DNA of 64,000 bases from Odontesthes bonariensis. Lineage: Eukaryota > Chordata > Actinopteri > Atheriniformes > Atherinopsidae. The translations under genes were made by a program, and so were the position numbers. The notes beneath the pieces are model-generated. The model made no database searches and was not told where the DNA came from. It saw only the letters and a list, made by a program, of their open reading frames with translations. Location of the stretch: positions 1,796,501 to 1,860,500 of the forward strand of contig NC_134521.1 in NCBI RefSeq assembly GCF_027942865.1, given 5' to 3'. Of this stretch, positions 34,218 to 45,944 are shown one piece after another; the first letter of the stretch is position 1, and each line of letters opens with the position of its first letter.

Positions 34218-37200
34218 TCAGTCTTTCACCGCCATAGGTCGTCCCGCCACGATGATCTCCAGCACCGGCGTCAGGTCCATCAGGTTCTTCAGCATGTCCA
34301 TGATGTCCGGGTGCTCTTTGGCGCCGTCGATGAACTCCTCCAGCGTCATCTCACCTGAGAGGTCAGAGGTCAGAAGATGCCATTAGAAAGAGGCCATGTG
34401 GGCCCATCCAAAAGCTATGATGGTGATGGTGTAAATTTAATTTTACCTTCGCCCTTCACATCGATCTTCTCGAAAATGAGCGCCACAATCTGGTCGGGTT
34501 CTTTGCTTCTGTTTCGTGTGATGTCCTGGATGGCCTGCAGGGGGCGACAGAAGCAGCGATGCAGCAAAAACAAGGAAAACTGAGTCAAGGGAAAGAAAAT
34601 CCATCACAAACACTGTTCGAAACCGCATACTACATACTGCATACTACATACTGCATACTACATACTACATACTGCATACTGCATACTACATACTGCATAC
34701 TACATACTACATACTGCATACTGCATACTACATACTGCATACTACATACTGCATACTGCATACTACATACTGCATACTACATACTGCATACTACATACTA
34801 AATACTACATACTGCATACTACATTCTGCATACTGCATACTACATACTACATACTGCATACTACATACTGCATAATACATACTAAATACTACATACTGCA
34901 TACTACATACTGCATACTGCATAATACATACTGCATACTGCATACTACATACTGCATACTACATACTACATACTGCATACTACATTCTGCATACTACATA
35001 CTGCATACTGCATACTACATACTACATACTGCATAATACATACTAAATACTACATACTGCATACTACATACTGCATACTGCATAATACATACTAAATACT
35101 ACATACTGCATACTACATACTGCATACTGCATACTACATACTTGCATACTGCATACTACATACTACATACTGCATACTACATACTGCATACTGATCGATC
35201 AGACAGTATGCAGAGCGTTTACCCACAATGCATTTCGCTCCTGCCCGAGCCGAAATCAGCTGGCCTGAAGCTGATTTCTCTTAAGCTCTAAACTCTGTAA
35301 ACTTTAGCAACATTTGAAACATTTTCAGGTGAGAAAGTAGTCGTTTAGATCCCCAACGTGTTGAAAACCTGACAAAATACCGGCTGTTTACAATTTTGTT
35401 CCCACGAATTCGGCGCTACTAAAGCTAGCCGCAGTGAGCTAACGCACTTCCTGTTATTTTCCTTTATCATAGGGAAAGCCATTACCATACAATTGGTGCT
35501 TTTGTTTTGAAAACAGGAAGTGAACCTACCCTCGTTGTAGCTAGCTTGAAACTGCCGTTTTGACAGGAAATGACGATCGGCGACGTCACGTTACGTTGCA
35601 TCTTGGGTAGTTTGAGTATGAGTAGTAACCTCATGATGCATACCCAACATTTCAGAGAATCTAGTATGCATCCGGGAACTTCTGCTTACTCAAACTCGTA
35701 GAGTTTGTGTTGCCACATGGGGGTAATGGGCTTAGAAGAGGGTCTCAACATGGACGATGTGGAACTTAAGTCCTTTAAACAAATGGCAGAAGAATCTAAC
35801 CTCCCACAGACTGACTTCTACAGATATTTACAGCTGAGACACTTTAATAGCGCAGAAAGAATCTCTCTCAAATGGAGATCCAATCCAAGCATGATACTGA
35901 GCGTAATATCCAGGCTCTACCTTTGGTGTTCATCTGTAGACCAAAAGAATTCTTAAAGGAGCCGTACGACACAAAGAGGATCACCTCTGGTGGTTGGTTG
36001 CAGGTCAGGCCTTAAGCCCCGCCCCTTGTTATTGATCAGCTGTTTATTCTACAGAAGGCTGTGATTGGTCATGTTGGTGCTTTTATCGGTTTGAATCATG
36101 GACCAGATGTTCTTGTTCTCTGCTCGTGTGTTATTTACCGTGAAGATGGTCTCCAGCTCGTCCTTGTCGATCTTCCCGTTGCCGTCCTGGTCGAACAGTT
36201 TGAAGTACCACTTCAGCTTCTGGTTGATCTCTCCTTTCAGCAGCAGGCTGACGGCTGCGATGTACTCCACGAAGTCGATGTAACCGTCCTGCTGACAGAA
36301 ACCGCCGCGTTAAAACAATCAACGCCAAGTTCACCGACATCAGTGTCAAAGTTACAAAGTGCTCCATATTAAAAATAATGTTTTCAAATGAATAAATTAG
36401 CCAAAAATAATGTTTTCAAATGAATAAATTAGCCAAAATAATGTTTTCAAATGAATAAATTAGCCAAAAGTTAATGTGACTGATGTGATTTTATACATTT
36501 ACTGAAAAATAATCTAATGCTAAAGTGAGATTAGGGTTCCACAGCGGACCAGCACCGCAGAGCCAACACCCTGAACCAGGGTTCCACTGGTTCTTTATAA
36601 TTGGACTGCTGTAGTTCTTTATAATTGGACTGCTGTAGTTCTTTATAATTGGACTGCTGTAGTTCTTTATCATTGGACTGCTGTAGTTCTTTATCATTGG
36701 ACTGCTGTAGTTCTTTATCATTGGACTGCTGTAGTTCTTTATCATTGGACTGCTGTAGTTCTTTATCATTGGACTGCTGTAGTTCTTTATAATTGGACTG
36801 CTGTAGTTCTTTATCATTGGACTGCTATAGTTCTTTATCATTGGACTGCTATAGTTCTTTATAATTGGACTGCTGTAGTTCTTTATCATTGGACTGCTGT
36901 AGTTCTTTATAATTGGACTGCTGTAGTTCTTTATCATTGGACTGCTATAGTTCTTTATCATTGGACTGCTGTAGCTCTTTATTATTGGACTGCTGTAATT
37001 CTTTATCATTGGGCTGTCCCACAGATTCTCTGAAAAGCCTCCAGCTGATCCAGAATGCTGCTGTAAGCCTGGAACCTCCCATGATGCACTGAGCTCTTTT
37101 AAGCTTCTTCTGTCCTCATGTATTGGCTCCTCTTCCTCTCTTTCTTCCTCCGCCAGTCTGGTTCACTTTTGTCCTCAAACAACCGGGTTTCTCAGGAACT

Positions 37201-40200
37201 TTTCAGCCTCAAAAGCCTCCTAAATATCCCTCTCACATTGCTCCACGAGGCCCCCAAAAATTGTGACAATACCACATTTTATTTGGCCGATTCATTTACA
37301 TTGCTCCATAGCAACCACCTTAACAACGGTACAAAACATTTAATTGTTGCGTTTTTTCAAGGAGATACTAAAATCTTTGGCGAAACTAATAAACGAAAGA
37401 TCGTCTACATTCTAATGAAAATATGATGCATAGTTCTCGCTAGAAATGCCATCGAAATGCATACAAATGCTTTCTTAAAATGTTGTGTTTTTCACAGTAA
37501 AAAAAGTCGACAGTCAGCCATTTTCTTTTTTCCGCTGAGGGAAACTTGATAGTCACATGACCTGGTTGCGAAGCAATGTAAATGAATCGGCCAAATAAAA
37601 CGTGGTATTGTCACAATTTTAGGGGCCAAATTGTGACAACACCACGTTTTCCCTTGTGGACCAACGAGCTATTACAGGTTTTTCTGTGAGACCGGGTTGG
37701 TCCTTTGGCACAGCTCAGCCTTTTCTCCCTGTTTCCCTTCCTTAAGAACGGCTTCTTGACAGCCACCCTTCCATGGAGCCCATTTCTGATGAGGCTTGGG
37801 CCAACAGCAGATGGATCAGCTGAAGGTCCAGATGCATCTCTCAGCTCCTGTGTCAGGTCTTTGCTGGATGTTTTCCTCTTTCTTAAGGACATCACTTTCA
37901 GATCCTGTCCATCTGCTGTAGATAGTTCTTTAGGCCTGACACTTCTTCTTCTGTCCTCCACTTGTCCAGTTTCCTCAAATGTTTTAAGGACACACTGCAC
38001 ACCATGCTGAGATATTTCAAGTTTTCAGCTAACAGCTCTTTGGGAATCACCTTGTTGCTGCAGAAATCCTGTTTTCTGTCTGTCACACTGTGTTATCTTT
38101 GCTGTTTTTCACACATGCAGCTAAAGAAATGGGAACAAATCTTAATTCCAGTCTAAAACCCACAAAGAGCTTCTAGATTATTCATTTCTGGTGGCATAAA
38201 ACAGTTTAATCATTTAATTTATTAATTGTTCCATAATTAGTCATTAGATTATATCTTATATTCCTTTTTTAAGCTTTAAAATGAATCTTATTTACTTTTT
38301 CTTGATGTTGAATAACATATAATTATTATTATTGTCTGTTTTCTTTCCTACTTTTCTACTTTTAGACGTGATAACGTTCATTATTTTGGGATTAGGATTT
38401 TTTTTAAACTGAATTTCTTATATTAATTTGACTCTTTTGGTAACTGAAAGCAGTTTTAACGTAAATGTACAAAAAAGTTGAAACTATGAAGCTGTTTTTC
38501 ACAGATGCAGCTAAAGAAATGGGAACAAATGATGCATCTTTGAGCCAATCCAAACACGATAACTTAAAGTTCCTCAGGGCTCCAGTCTGGGCCCTCGTCC
38601 TTTTCCCTTTAACTTTCTGTTACCCGAGGAAAAGCTTGTAAACGTAAAAGTTAATGAACTCGGTTAGTAAAGAGCACATTTTGTGACCTCAGCGACACGT
38701 CATCCATGTTATCTCACAGAGAATCTGCACAAAGCCTCGTTCATGTGTTCATAACAGAGTCGTGAGCAAATGAGGAAGAACTGGAGAAAAACAACTTTCA
38801 CCATCAGCCTCAATGTGAAAATCTTTCTTTTCCTTTTTAATCTCAATCAATATCCTCGTTTTTCCTGTAATAATGTAAAAATTCACATAAATTTGTTATT
38901 TTTTCCTTCCAAATGTACAAATTTAACCTTTTTTTTTCTTGTAAAACTAATTTATTTGTTGCTAATATTTTGGCTTTTTTTCACTAAACTGTAAATTTAT
39001 TTTATCATTTTTAATTTAACTTTTTTTCTTGTAATAATAATTTATTTGTTGCTAATTTTGGGCTTTTTTTCACTCATCTGTACATTTATTGTATCATCAT
39101 TTTTAATTTAACCTCTCTGAAACTGTTAGTCTTTATACAAGCAGACACTGAAAGCACTCGACAAGAAACCAAAAAACTTTCATCACTGCTTCATTTTATC
39201 AAAATACCATCTTCTCTTGTTAAATATTCATGCATCTACCAAATGTTTTAATCGGTTTTATCAGTGCTTCCTACTCAGTGATGACTTGATGCTTTTATTA
39301 AACGCTTTGCTGCTGCTACGTGAGTTAAAGATCCTCAGGACCACTTCTACTTACTGTTTCCTACCATCACCGTTGCTCTCTCTGTTATGAACTAACGCTG
39401 TTTTAATATGTCGTTCTTAATTGTTGATGATTTTATTGTTTTTTTAGGGTGCCTTAGTACAACTGGCCACCAGGACTACAGATGAAGACTAGCCTTTGGC
39501 TAACATGCTACCGATGTCCTGTTAATAATGAATAAAATTGAAATTAGAAATCGACACAACACTGGTTCATCCCTTGAGTTAGGAGCCTTTTTCCTGCCTG
39601 AATGGTTCATAGCTCAGAGTTAAGTGGCTTAACAAAGAAAAAACACATTCCTCTGAAGATGCTCAGGTACAAGGACTGAAGATGAGGGAAGAAGCAGAAA
39701 CTCTGAGAGAGCTTCAGGAAGCTGCAGAACTGCTGATCAGGACACTTTAAAGGTCAGAGAAATGAGGCTGATCAGAACTCTGGATCAGGACTGTAAATCA
39801 TCTATTTTTAACCCTTTTTTATTTCCTTTTTCAAACATTTCTTAATTCTTTGATCCCTCTTTAAACGTTAAGAGTTAAAAACATACTTGAACCTACTAAC
39901 ACCATATTTTATTTTATTTATTTTATTACGGTAAAAAAACCTGCATCTTACACCCTTCCCTTTTTTACATTACTTATATATTCTTTTATATTTTTTATAT
40001 TCGCACTCATTGCACTGTTTTTGGTGGCTTTAAATTTCGTTGTACCACGTATAATGACAATAAAGGCATTCTGATTCTGACAAAACGTAAAGCTTCATAT
40101 TCCCACTTCATCATGTTCCCGGAGGTAAAAATCTACCTTCTGACCCTCTCACCTGCACGAGGCGTCCCAGCGGAGGGACACGAGCCCCGGGTTGGGCACC

Positions 40201-41012
40201 CTGAGAAGCCAGACTGGTTCTGGAGCAGTGAGAGCGGAGCCGGTGTGTTTGTTTCACAGCGAGCACAAGCAGACTGAGGGACTCTTTTAACCTTCTGGCT
40301 GTACGGAATCTAAACTCACTTCCTGCTCTACCCCCCCTCCCCCTTCTGCCCCCCTCCCACACTGGGTCTTTTAAGAACTGGCATGCACTATAAGACCCCT
40401 ATTAGGACCCGCCACACTCACCATCCTTTCAAGACTTAATTTTATTTATGCATTGACCACTTTAGCCAGCCTTAAGCTATTTGCAAATTTCTTGCACCTT
40501 AATCCACAAAATTTTATACTGGTATTATTGTCTAACCGTTATAACCTCCATATACTACCTCCTTACTCCTCCGAGTGCACATGGGAGGAACGCACTGTCC
40601 ATATTGTCTTATGTATGTCTTTTCTTATTTTAGTGCCTTATTTTGGATATTTTATTTTATTTATTTAGCTTAGATATGTATGTATAAATGTCTCCGTTTA
40701 GCTGCAGCCTTGGTAGGAGAGTAACGTAACTTCAATCCTTGTATGTCCGGTATTTATGCAGAATTGACAATAAACTACTTGAACACTTGTGTTTGTGTTT
40801 GTGGGAGTGGAACGCACCCCGTCCATGTCGAAGGTGAAGAAGACCTGCTCCACGTAGCTGTTGGCGTCCTCGTTGATGCCCTTCAGGTCCAGGATGCCCT
40901 TCAGCTCGAACAGCGTGATCAGGCCCGACGGGGACTCCCGCATGAACTTGTTGTACCAGTGGTGCATGTCCTCGGCCAGGATGTCGTCCAGGGTCGAGTG
41001 TTGGCTCCCCAT
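34218..41012 (-). CDS. guca1c: Guanylate-cyclase-activating protein, GCAP3-like, 4 exons
   Basis: Exons, 5' to 3': 41012-40818, 36288-36139, 34534-34447, 34354-34218. They join to 570 nt (189 codons plus TGA), and all introns are GT-AG. GCAPs are neuronal calcium sensors that activate photoreceptor membrane guanylate cyclase when calcium falls. The start MGSQHS fits N-myristoylation (G2, S6). A degenerate first EF-hand carries ESPSG (residues 26-30). EF2 loop is [12 protein letters not shown] (62-73), EF3 is [12 protein letters not shown] (98-109) and EF4 is DVKGEGEMTLEE (140-151). EF4 has Lys at loop position 3, where Asp or Asn is usual. The protein ends [13 protein letters not shown]. The length and the stretch [20 protein letters not shown] fit fish GCAP3. 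Other fish GCAP paralogues are possible, so the family call is firm and the exact symbol less so. Confidence 0.9.
34613..35702. mobile_element. Satellite-bearing transposon, truncated second copy
   Basis: It starts CTGTTCGAAACCGCATACTA, then has about 580 bp of ATACTGC/ATACTAC/ATACTAA units, then a core of about 500 bp (35195-35702) that is the inverse of the core at 27790-28330. The second terminus is missing; a LINE fragment follows. It lies in intron 2 of the GCAP gene. Confidence 0.85.
35732..35940 (+). pseudogene. L1/Tx1-like LINE ORF2 fragment
   Basis: An open frame reads [20 protein letters not shown] then RYLQLRHF, matching the pattern after the reverse-transcriptase domain of L1-type fish LINEs (LP..DF.RYLQ.R). 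It is short, with no domain on either side, and inactive. Confidence 0.65.
36371..36470. repeat. Three tandem copies of a ~32-bp unit
   Basis: AATGTTTTCAAATGAATAAA with TTAGCC repeats three times just upstream of the GCAP exon 2 acceptor. Confidence 0.9.
36589..37012. repeat. 24-bp minisatellite in GCAP intron 1
   Basis: About 17 copies of GTAGTTCTTTATCATTGGAC plus TGCT, with ATAATTGG and CTATAG variants. On the gene strand each unit contains CCAAT. Confidence 0.97.
37246..37704. mobile_element. Copy of the CAACCCGGTCTCACAG element
   Basis: The right end (ACCAACGAGCTATTACAGGT then CTGTGAGACCGGGTTG) equals that of the element at 43414-44931. Inverted-repeat sequences around AATTGTGACAATACCAC occur at both sides. 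The left terminus is not intact. Confidence 0.75.
37705..38090 (-). pseudogene. Tc1/mariner transposase N-terminal fragment
   Basis: Two minus-strand frames together show the Tc1-type helix-turn-helix region: [20 protein letters not shown], then [20 protein letters not shown] and [19 protein letters not shown] frameshift separates the extreme N-terminus (about 38000-38086). The catalytic DDE half is absent because the fragment ends where the element at 37246-37704 begins. It is inactive. Confidence 0.85.
38091..39860. other. GCAP intron 1, AT-rich and unassigned
   Basis: A short duplicated block (ATGCAGCTAAAGAAATGGGA) occurs at about 38116 and 38504. No exon was found. Confidence 0.5.
39870..40085 (+). 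mobile_element. LINE/SINE 3' tail with ATTCTG end
   Basis: The stretch ATTTCGTTGTACCACGTATA followed by AATGACAATAAAGGCATTCTG is a typical fish LINE tail. Confidence 0.65.
40540..40800 (+). mobile_element. Second LINE-like tail fragment
   Basis: The sequence ends AATTGACAATAAACTACTTG and AACAC, resembling other LINE tails. It directly precedes GCAP exon 1 on the window coordinates. Confidence 0.45.
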
Positions 41013-41445
41013 GACGGCGGTCCGACCAGAAACGACCCGGCGTTCGGCTCCTCTGAGACTGCGGTCCTACGTTCGGGCCGCGGACACGACGACGAACCGG
41101 GAGAAGAGGCTGGAAGCAGCCCGCATCCAGCCTGCCGTGACTCTGCTGGCGTGGGGCACACCTCAGGACTCTTTAACCCTCTTAGCCGGTAGAGGAAGAA
41201 TCAGAGATGCTCCTAAAATAACTCCCTAATGAGATGAGCGCTGCCGGAGTCTGAGGCGCGACGCGCTGAGCTCAGCTGAGGGAGGCGTTCTGACGCTTAA
41301 ATCACCGGCTGACCTGGTTCAGAGCGAGCGGCCGCAGATCTGCGCCCGCACGCCGCCGAGTTCCCCGAGTCCAGCTTCCAGGAAAACGCTCAGAGGTCAC
41401 CAACGGGTTTCCGTCCAATGAGAGTCCAACGCCACAGAGCAGCCC

Positions 41446-43125
41446 GGGTTCCTCCTGCTCTAACACATCTGTACCCCGGGTTCCTCCTGCTGTAACACAT
41501 CTGTACCCCGGGTTCCTCCTGCTCTAACACATCTGTACCCCGGGTTCCTCCTGCTGTAACACATCTGTACCCCTGGTTCTTCCTGCTGTAACACATCTGT
41601 ACCCCGGGTTCCTCCTGCTCTAACACATCTGTACCCCGGGTTCCTCCTGCTCTAACACATCTGTACCCCGGGTTCCTCCTGCTGTAACACATCTGTACCC
41701 CGGGTTCCTCCTGCTCTAACACATCTGTACCCCGGGTTCCTCCTGCTGTAACACATCTGTACCCCTGGTTCTTCCTGCTGTAACACATCTGTACCCCGGG
41801 TTCCTCCTGCTCTAACACATCTGTACCCCGGGTTCCTCCTGCTCTAACACATCTGTACCCCGGGTTCCTCCTGCTCTAACACATCTGTACCCCGGGTTCC
41901 TCCTGCTCTAACACATCTGTACCCCGGGTTCCTCCTGCTGTAACACATCTGTACCCCGGGTTCCTCCTGCTGTAACACATCTGTACCCCGGGTTCCTCCT
42001 GCTGTAACACATCTGTACCCCGGGTTCCTCCTGCTGTAACACATCTGTACCCCGGGTTCTTCCTGCTGTAACACATCTGTACCCCGGGTTCCTCCTGCTG
42101 TAACACATCTGTACCCCGGGTTCTTCCTGCTCTAACACATCTGTACCCCGGGTTCTTCCTGCTGTAACACATCTGTACCCCGGGTTCCTCCTGCTGTAAC
42201 ACATCTGTACCCCGGGTTCTTCCTGCTGTAACACATCTGTACCCCGGGTTCTTCCTGCTGTAACACATCTGTACCCCGGGTTCCTCCTGCTGTAACACAT
42301 CTGTACCCCGGGTTCCTCCTGCTCTAACACATCTGTACCCCGGGTTCCTCCTGCTCTAACACATCTGTACCCCGGGTTCCTCCTGCTCTAACACATCTGT
42401 ACCCCGGGTTCCTCCTGCTGTAACACATCTGTACCCCGGGTTCCTCCTGCTGTAACACATCTGTACCCCGGGTTCCTCCTGCTGTAACACATCTGTACCC
42501 CGGGTTCTTCCTGCTGTAACACATCTGTACCCCGGGTTCCTCCTGCTCTAACACATCTGTACCCCGGGTTCCTCCTGCTCTAACACATCTGTACCCCGGG
42601 TTCCTCCTCCTGTAACACATCTGTACCCCGGGTTCCTCCTGCTCTAACACATCTGTACCCCGGGTTCCTCCTCCTGTAACACATCTGTACCCCGGGTTCC
42701 TCCTGCTGTAACACATCTGTACCCCGGGTTCTTCCTCCTGTAACACATCTGTACCCCGGGTTCCTCCTGCTGTAACACATCTGTACCCCGGGTTCCTCCT
42801 GCTGTAACACATCTGTACCCCGGGTTCCTCCTGCTGTAACACATCTGTACCCCGGGTTCTTCCTGCTGTAACACATCTGTACCCCGGGTTCCTCCTGCTG
42901 TAACACATCTGTACCCCGGGTTCCTCCTGCTGTAACACATCTGTACCCCGGGTTCCATCTGTACCCCGGGTTCCTCCTGCTGTAACACATCTGTACCCCG
43001 GGTTCCTCCTGCTGTAACACATCTGTACCCCGGGTTCCTCCTGCTGTAACACATCTGTACCCCGGGTTCTTCCTGCTCTAACACATCTGTACCCCGGGTT
43101 CTTCCTGCTGTAACACATCTGTACA
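41446..43125. repeat. 32-bp minisatellite upstream of the GCAP gene
   Basis: About 52 copies of a 32-bp unit (CATCTGTACCCCGGGTTCCT then CCTGCTGTAACA), with CTG/CTC, TCC/TTC and CCCGG/CCTGG variants. It begins about 430 bp upstream of the guca1c-like start codon. The block 41446-41620 is repeated at 41620-41800. One truncated unit lies at 42955. Confidence 0.98.
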
Positions 43126-43413
43126 GGCTGGTTATTCTTGTTCTGGTCATTTTGAAGAATAAAGTTTGAGGTTTGCCGGCTGCCGTGAGGCTTCAGAGCA
43201 GCTCCCATCATCATCAGTGACCGTCAGTAATAGGCTTAGAGCTGCTGGAAGTGATCCAGTTAATCCGTTTAAACCCATTATGCCCTCAGCCTTAGAACAT
43301 CAAACAGCTCTTCTGTCCAACGTATTGATTCCACTCTGAAGTCCTTCTTTTGCAAACTAAAAGTTTGCAAATGTTCCTAATCTGATTGGTTAATTGCTTT
43401 AAACCTTCACTGA

Positions 43414-44931
43414 CAACCCGGTCTCACAGAAAAACCCGTAATAGCTCGTTGGTACACAAGGTAAAACGTAGTATTGTCACAATTTGGTCCCCCAAATCGT
43501 GACAATACTACGTTTTTTTGGCCTATTCATTTACATTACCTTGCAACCAGGTCACGTGACTATCAAGTTTCCCTCAGCGAAAAAAAGAAAATGGCCGACT
43601 GTCGGCCTTTTTACTATGAAAAACATAACATTTTAAGAAAGCATCTGCATTTGTGTGCATTTTGATGGCATTCCTAGCGAGAACTATCCATAATATTTTC
43701 ATAATATTTGTTCAGGAAATGTAGACGATCTTTCGTTTATTAGTTTAGCCGAATATTTTAGTATCTCCTTGAAAAATAACGTAAGAATAAAACGTTTTTT
43801 GTACCGTTGTTAAGGTGGTTGCTATGGACGCTGCTATCTTTACGTCACCGACCTGCTCCGACATTCCCCGTTCTTTCTGTATATAATTTTTTTTTTTTTA
43901 AATTGTATGTATATATTTATAAAGATATAGCCACATGACAATAGTGACCTTATCATAGAAATGGTTGATAATACATTATCAACCATTTCTATCAGTGGGC
44001 CATTATTTCAGTGAGCCAGTAGAGAGAAGGCCTGTTATCAGGTTTTTTTTTTGTTTTTCAACTTTATTGACCCAACCTGTATCTCTCATAATATATTCAT
44101 CTTAAATATATTATAGCAAAAAATATATACGTACAATCTGTCTTTTTTAACCCTTGCAAACCGGAAGTACTACGAGTACGGTGTTGATTTTGTATGATGT
44201 TACAGCAGCTCTAAAAGTATCTGAATTTTTCTTTGTATTGATTATGAAGATCAGATATCGAGATATAGATATCCTTTTATTATTATTTATGATCAAAAAA
44301 TTATCTTTTGCTTTTTGTGAACACATATTCCAAAAAATTTAAAATGAACAGAGTGAAGCACATTACAATGCATACACAGCAGAAGTTCTGGTGTGTAGTA
44401 TGTAACTAAATTCCTTCGCATTGTCCCGGTCGGGCTGCCGTACCTCAGCCGCCACGCAGATATAGTGTGGCTATATCTAAATAAAAAAGAAAAAAGAAAG
44501 AACGGGGAATGTCGGCGCAGGTCGGTGACGTAAAGATAGCAGCGTCCATAGCAACCACCTTAACAACGGTAGAAAACGTTTTTTTAAGGAGACACTAAAA
44601 TCTTCGGCTAAACTAATAAACGAAAGATCGTCTATGTTTCCTGAACGAAGATTATGAAAATATTATTCACAGTTCTTGCTAGACATGCCATCGAAAAGCA
44701 TACAAATGCTTTCTTAAAATATTGTGTTTTTCACAGTAAAAAGGTCGACAGTCGGCCATTTTCTTTTTTCCGCTGAGGGAAACTTGATAGTTACGCAACC
44801 TGGTCGCAAAGCAATGAATCGGCCAAATAAAACATGGTATTGTCACAATTTTGGGGGCCAAATTGTGACAACACCACGTTTTCCCTTGTGGACCAACGAG
44901 CTATTACAGGTTTTTCTGAGAGACTGGGTTG
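43414..44931. mobile_element. Inverted-repeat element, CAACCCGGTCTCACAG ends (1.5 kb)
   Basis: The left end CAACCCGGTCTCACAGAAAA and the right end CTGAGAGACTGGGTTG form inverted termini. Matching sub-terminal blocks (CGTAATAGCTCGTTGG, AATTGTGACAATAC) follow. The interior arms (43560-43850 and 44500-44830) are also inverted copies of each other, making a large foldback. No transposase is visible, and the superfamily is unknown. Confidence 0.8.
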
Positions 44932-44940
44932 GATTAGACC

Positions 44941-45169
44941 AGTGATTTGCTGTTTGCTGTTGCAAAGCTTTCTGGGAGGCGTAGTTCTTCTGCTAATAAG
45001 ATAATTAATAAGTCACCTTATTATTGCAATTTTACCTGCAGAATCTGATCTTAATAAAGTGAAAAGACAAAGTAACTGTCATTAAACATCATGGGCCAAT
45101 CATTGACCTCTGCTCCCTGATTTGCTGTTTGCTGTTGCAAAGCTTTCTGGGAGGCGTAGTTCTTCTGCC
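44941..45169. repeat. Pair of 50-bp direct repeats
   Basis: The block from GATTTGCTGTTTGCTGTTGC to GTTCTTCTGC occurs at 44943-44993 and 45119-45169, separated by about 125 bp. Confidence 0.85.
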
Positions 45170-45944
45170 GGTCCTGCTCAGGACTCGGTCAGAGACCGGT
45201 TTGCATGTTCCCGGAGCTGAAAGCCTGCCTTCGGTCGCTGATCTGTGTTATTTCAGGCTGCAGGGATGTGAGTGTGTCCGAGGATCAGCTCTAAGCCCAT
45301 CCAGCAGCAGCCAGGGATCCTTCTTTTCCAGGAAGGAGTCCCCGGCAGATTACCTTCGGTGGAGCCGTGCCAGCGGCGCCAAACGCTCGTCTTATCTGAG
45401 CGTGCCAGGAGATGTTTCCACTGCCTCAGACCTTGCACTCTGCAACAAACGCAGCATCTAATTATCATTCAGAAGTCACAAATCCTGGTCTGAATCCCTT
45501 TAACCCTCTTTGAAGGACACAGCGTGCATGCTGGGAGATGACCACAGTCCGCTGGTTTTACTGGTGTTGGACATCAGGACCGGACCTGCTTTTTAATCAC
45601 AGGAACAACTCGCTCTGCCATGTGACTGTTCACATACTTCCTGTGGTACTGGAGGGTTCCACCAGGGGGCGCAGCAGAAGACTCTGAGCACAGAAACCCC
45701 CCCACACTCTGTTCCTCCTTCATTTTAAAGATGGAACTCATCTCTCTCCAGCTTTTTAACAACCGTATGTGCCCCTGAGCAGCAGCGACACATCATAAGG
45801 ATTTGGGTCATCACGGTTAAACCTGTTAAACCTGTTAGGTTTCCACGTCTTCACGGACTCTGATCTGATGGCTTAAGCTTCAGCCAGATAAACAGTAAAG
45901 CTGTTTTCTTGTCTCTTCCTGCAGATGCAGAAGCTTCCGTCTCT
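45170..45944. other. Intergenic, no recognised feature
   Basis: No exon or known repeat can be supported. Confidence 0.45.

Noticed and set aside
36491..37009. Minus-strand frame with MIKNYSSP repeats
   Set aside because: Read-through of the 24-bp intron array.
41390..43214. Minus-strand frames with a YRCVTAGGTRG-type repeat
   Set aside because: Product of the 32-bp array. There is no independent coding evidence.
45129..45493. Plus-strand frames of 73-110 codons
   Set aside because: No recognisable domain or splice context. The region lies among repeats between genes.
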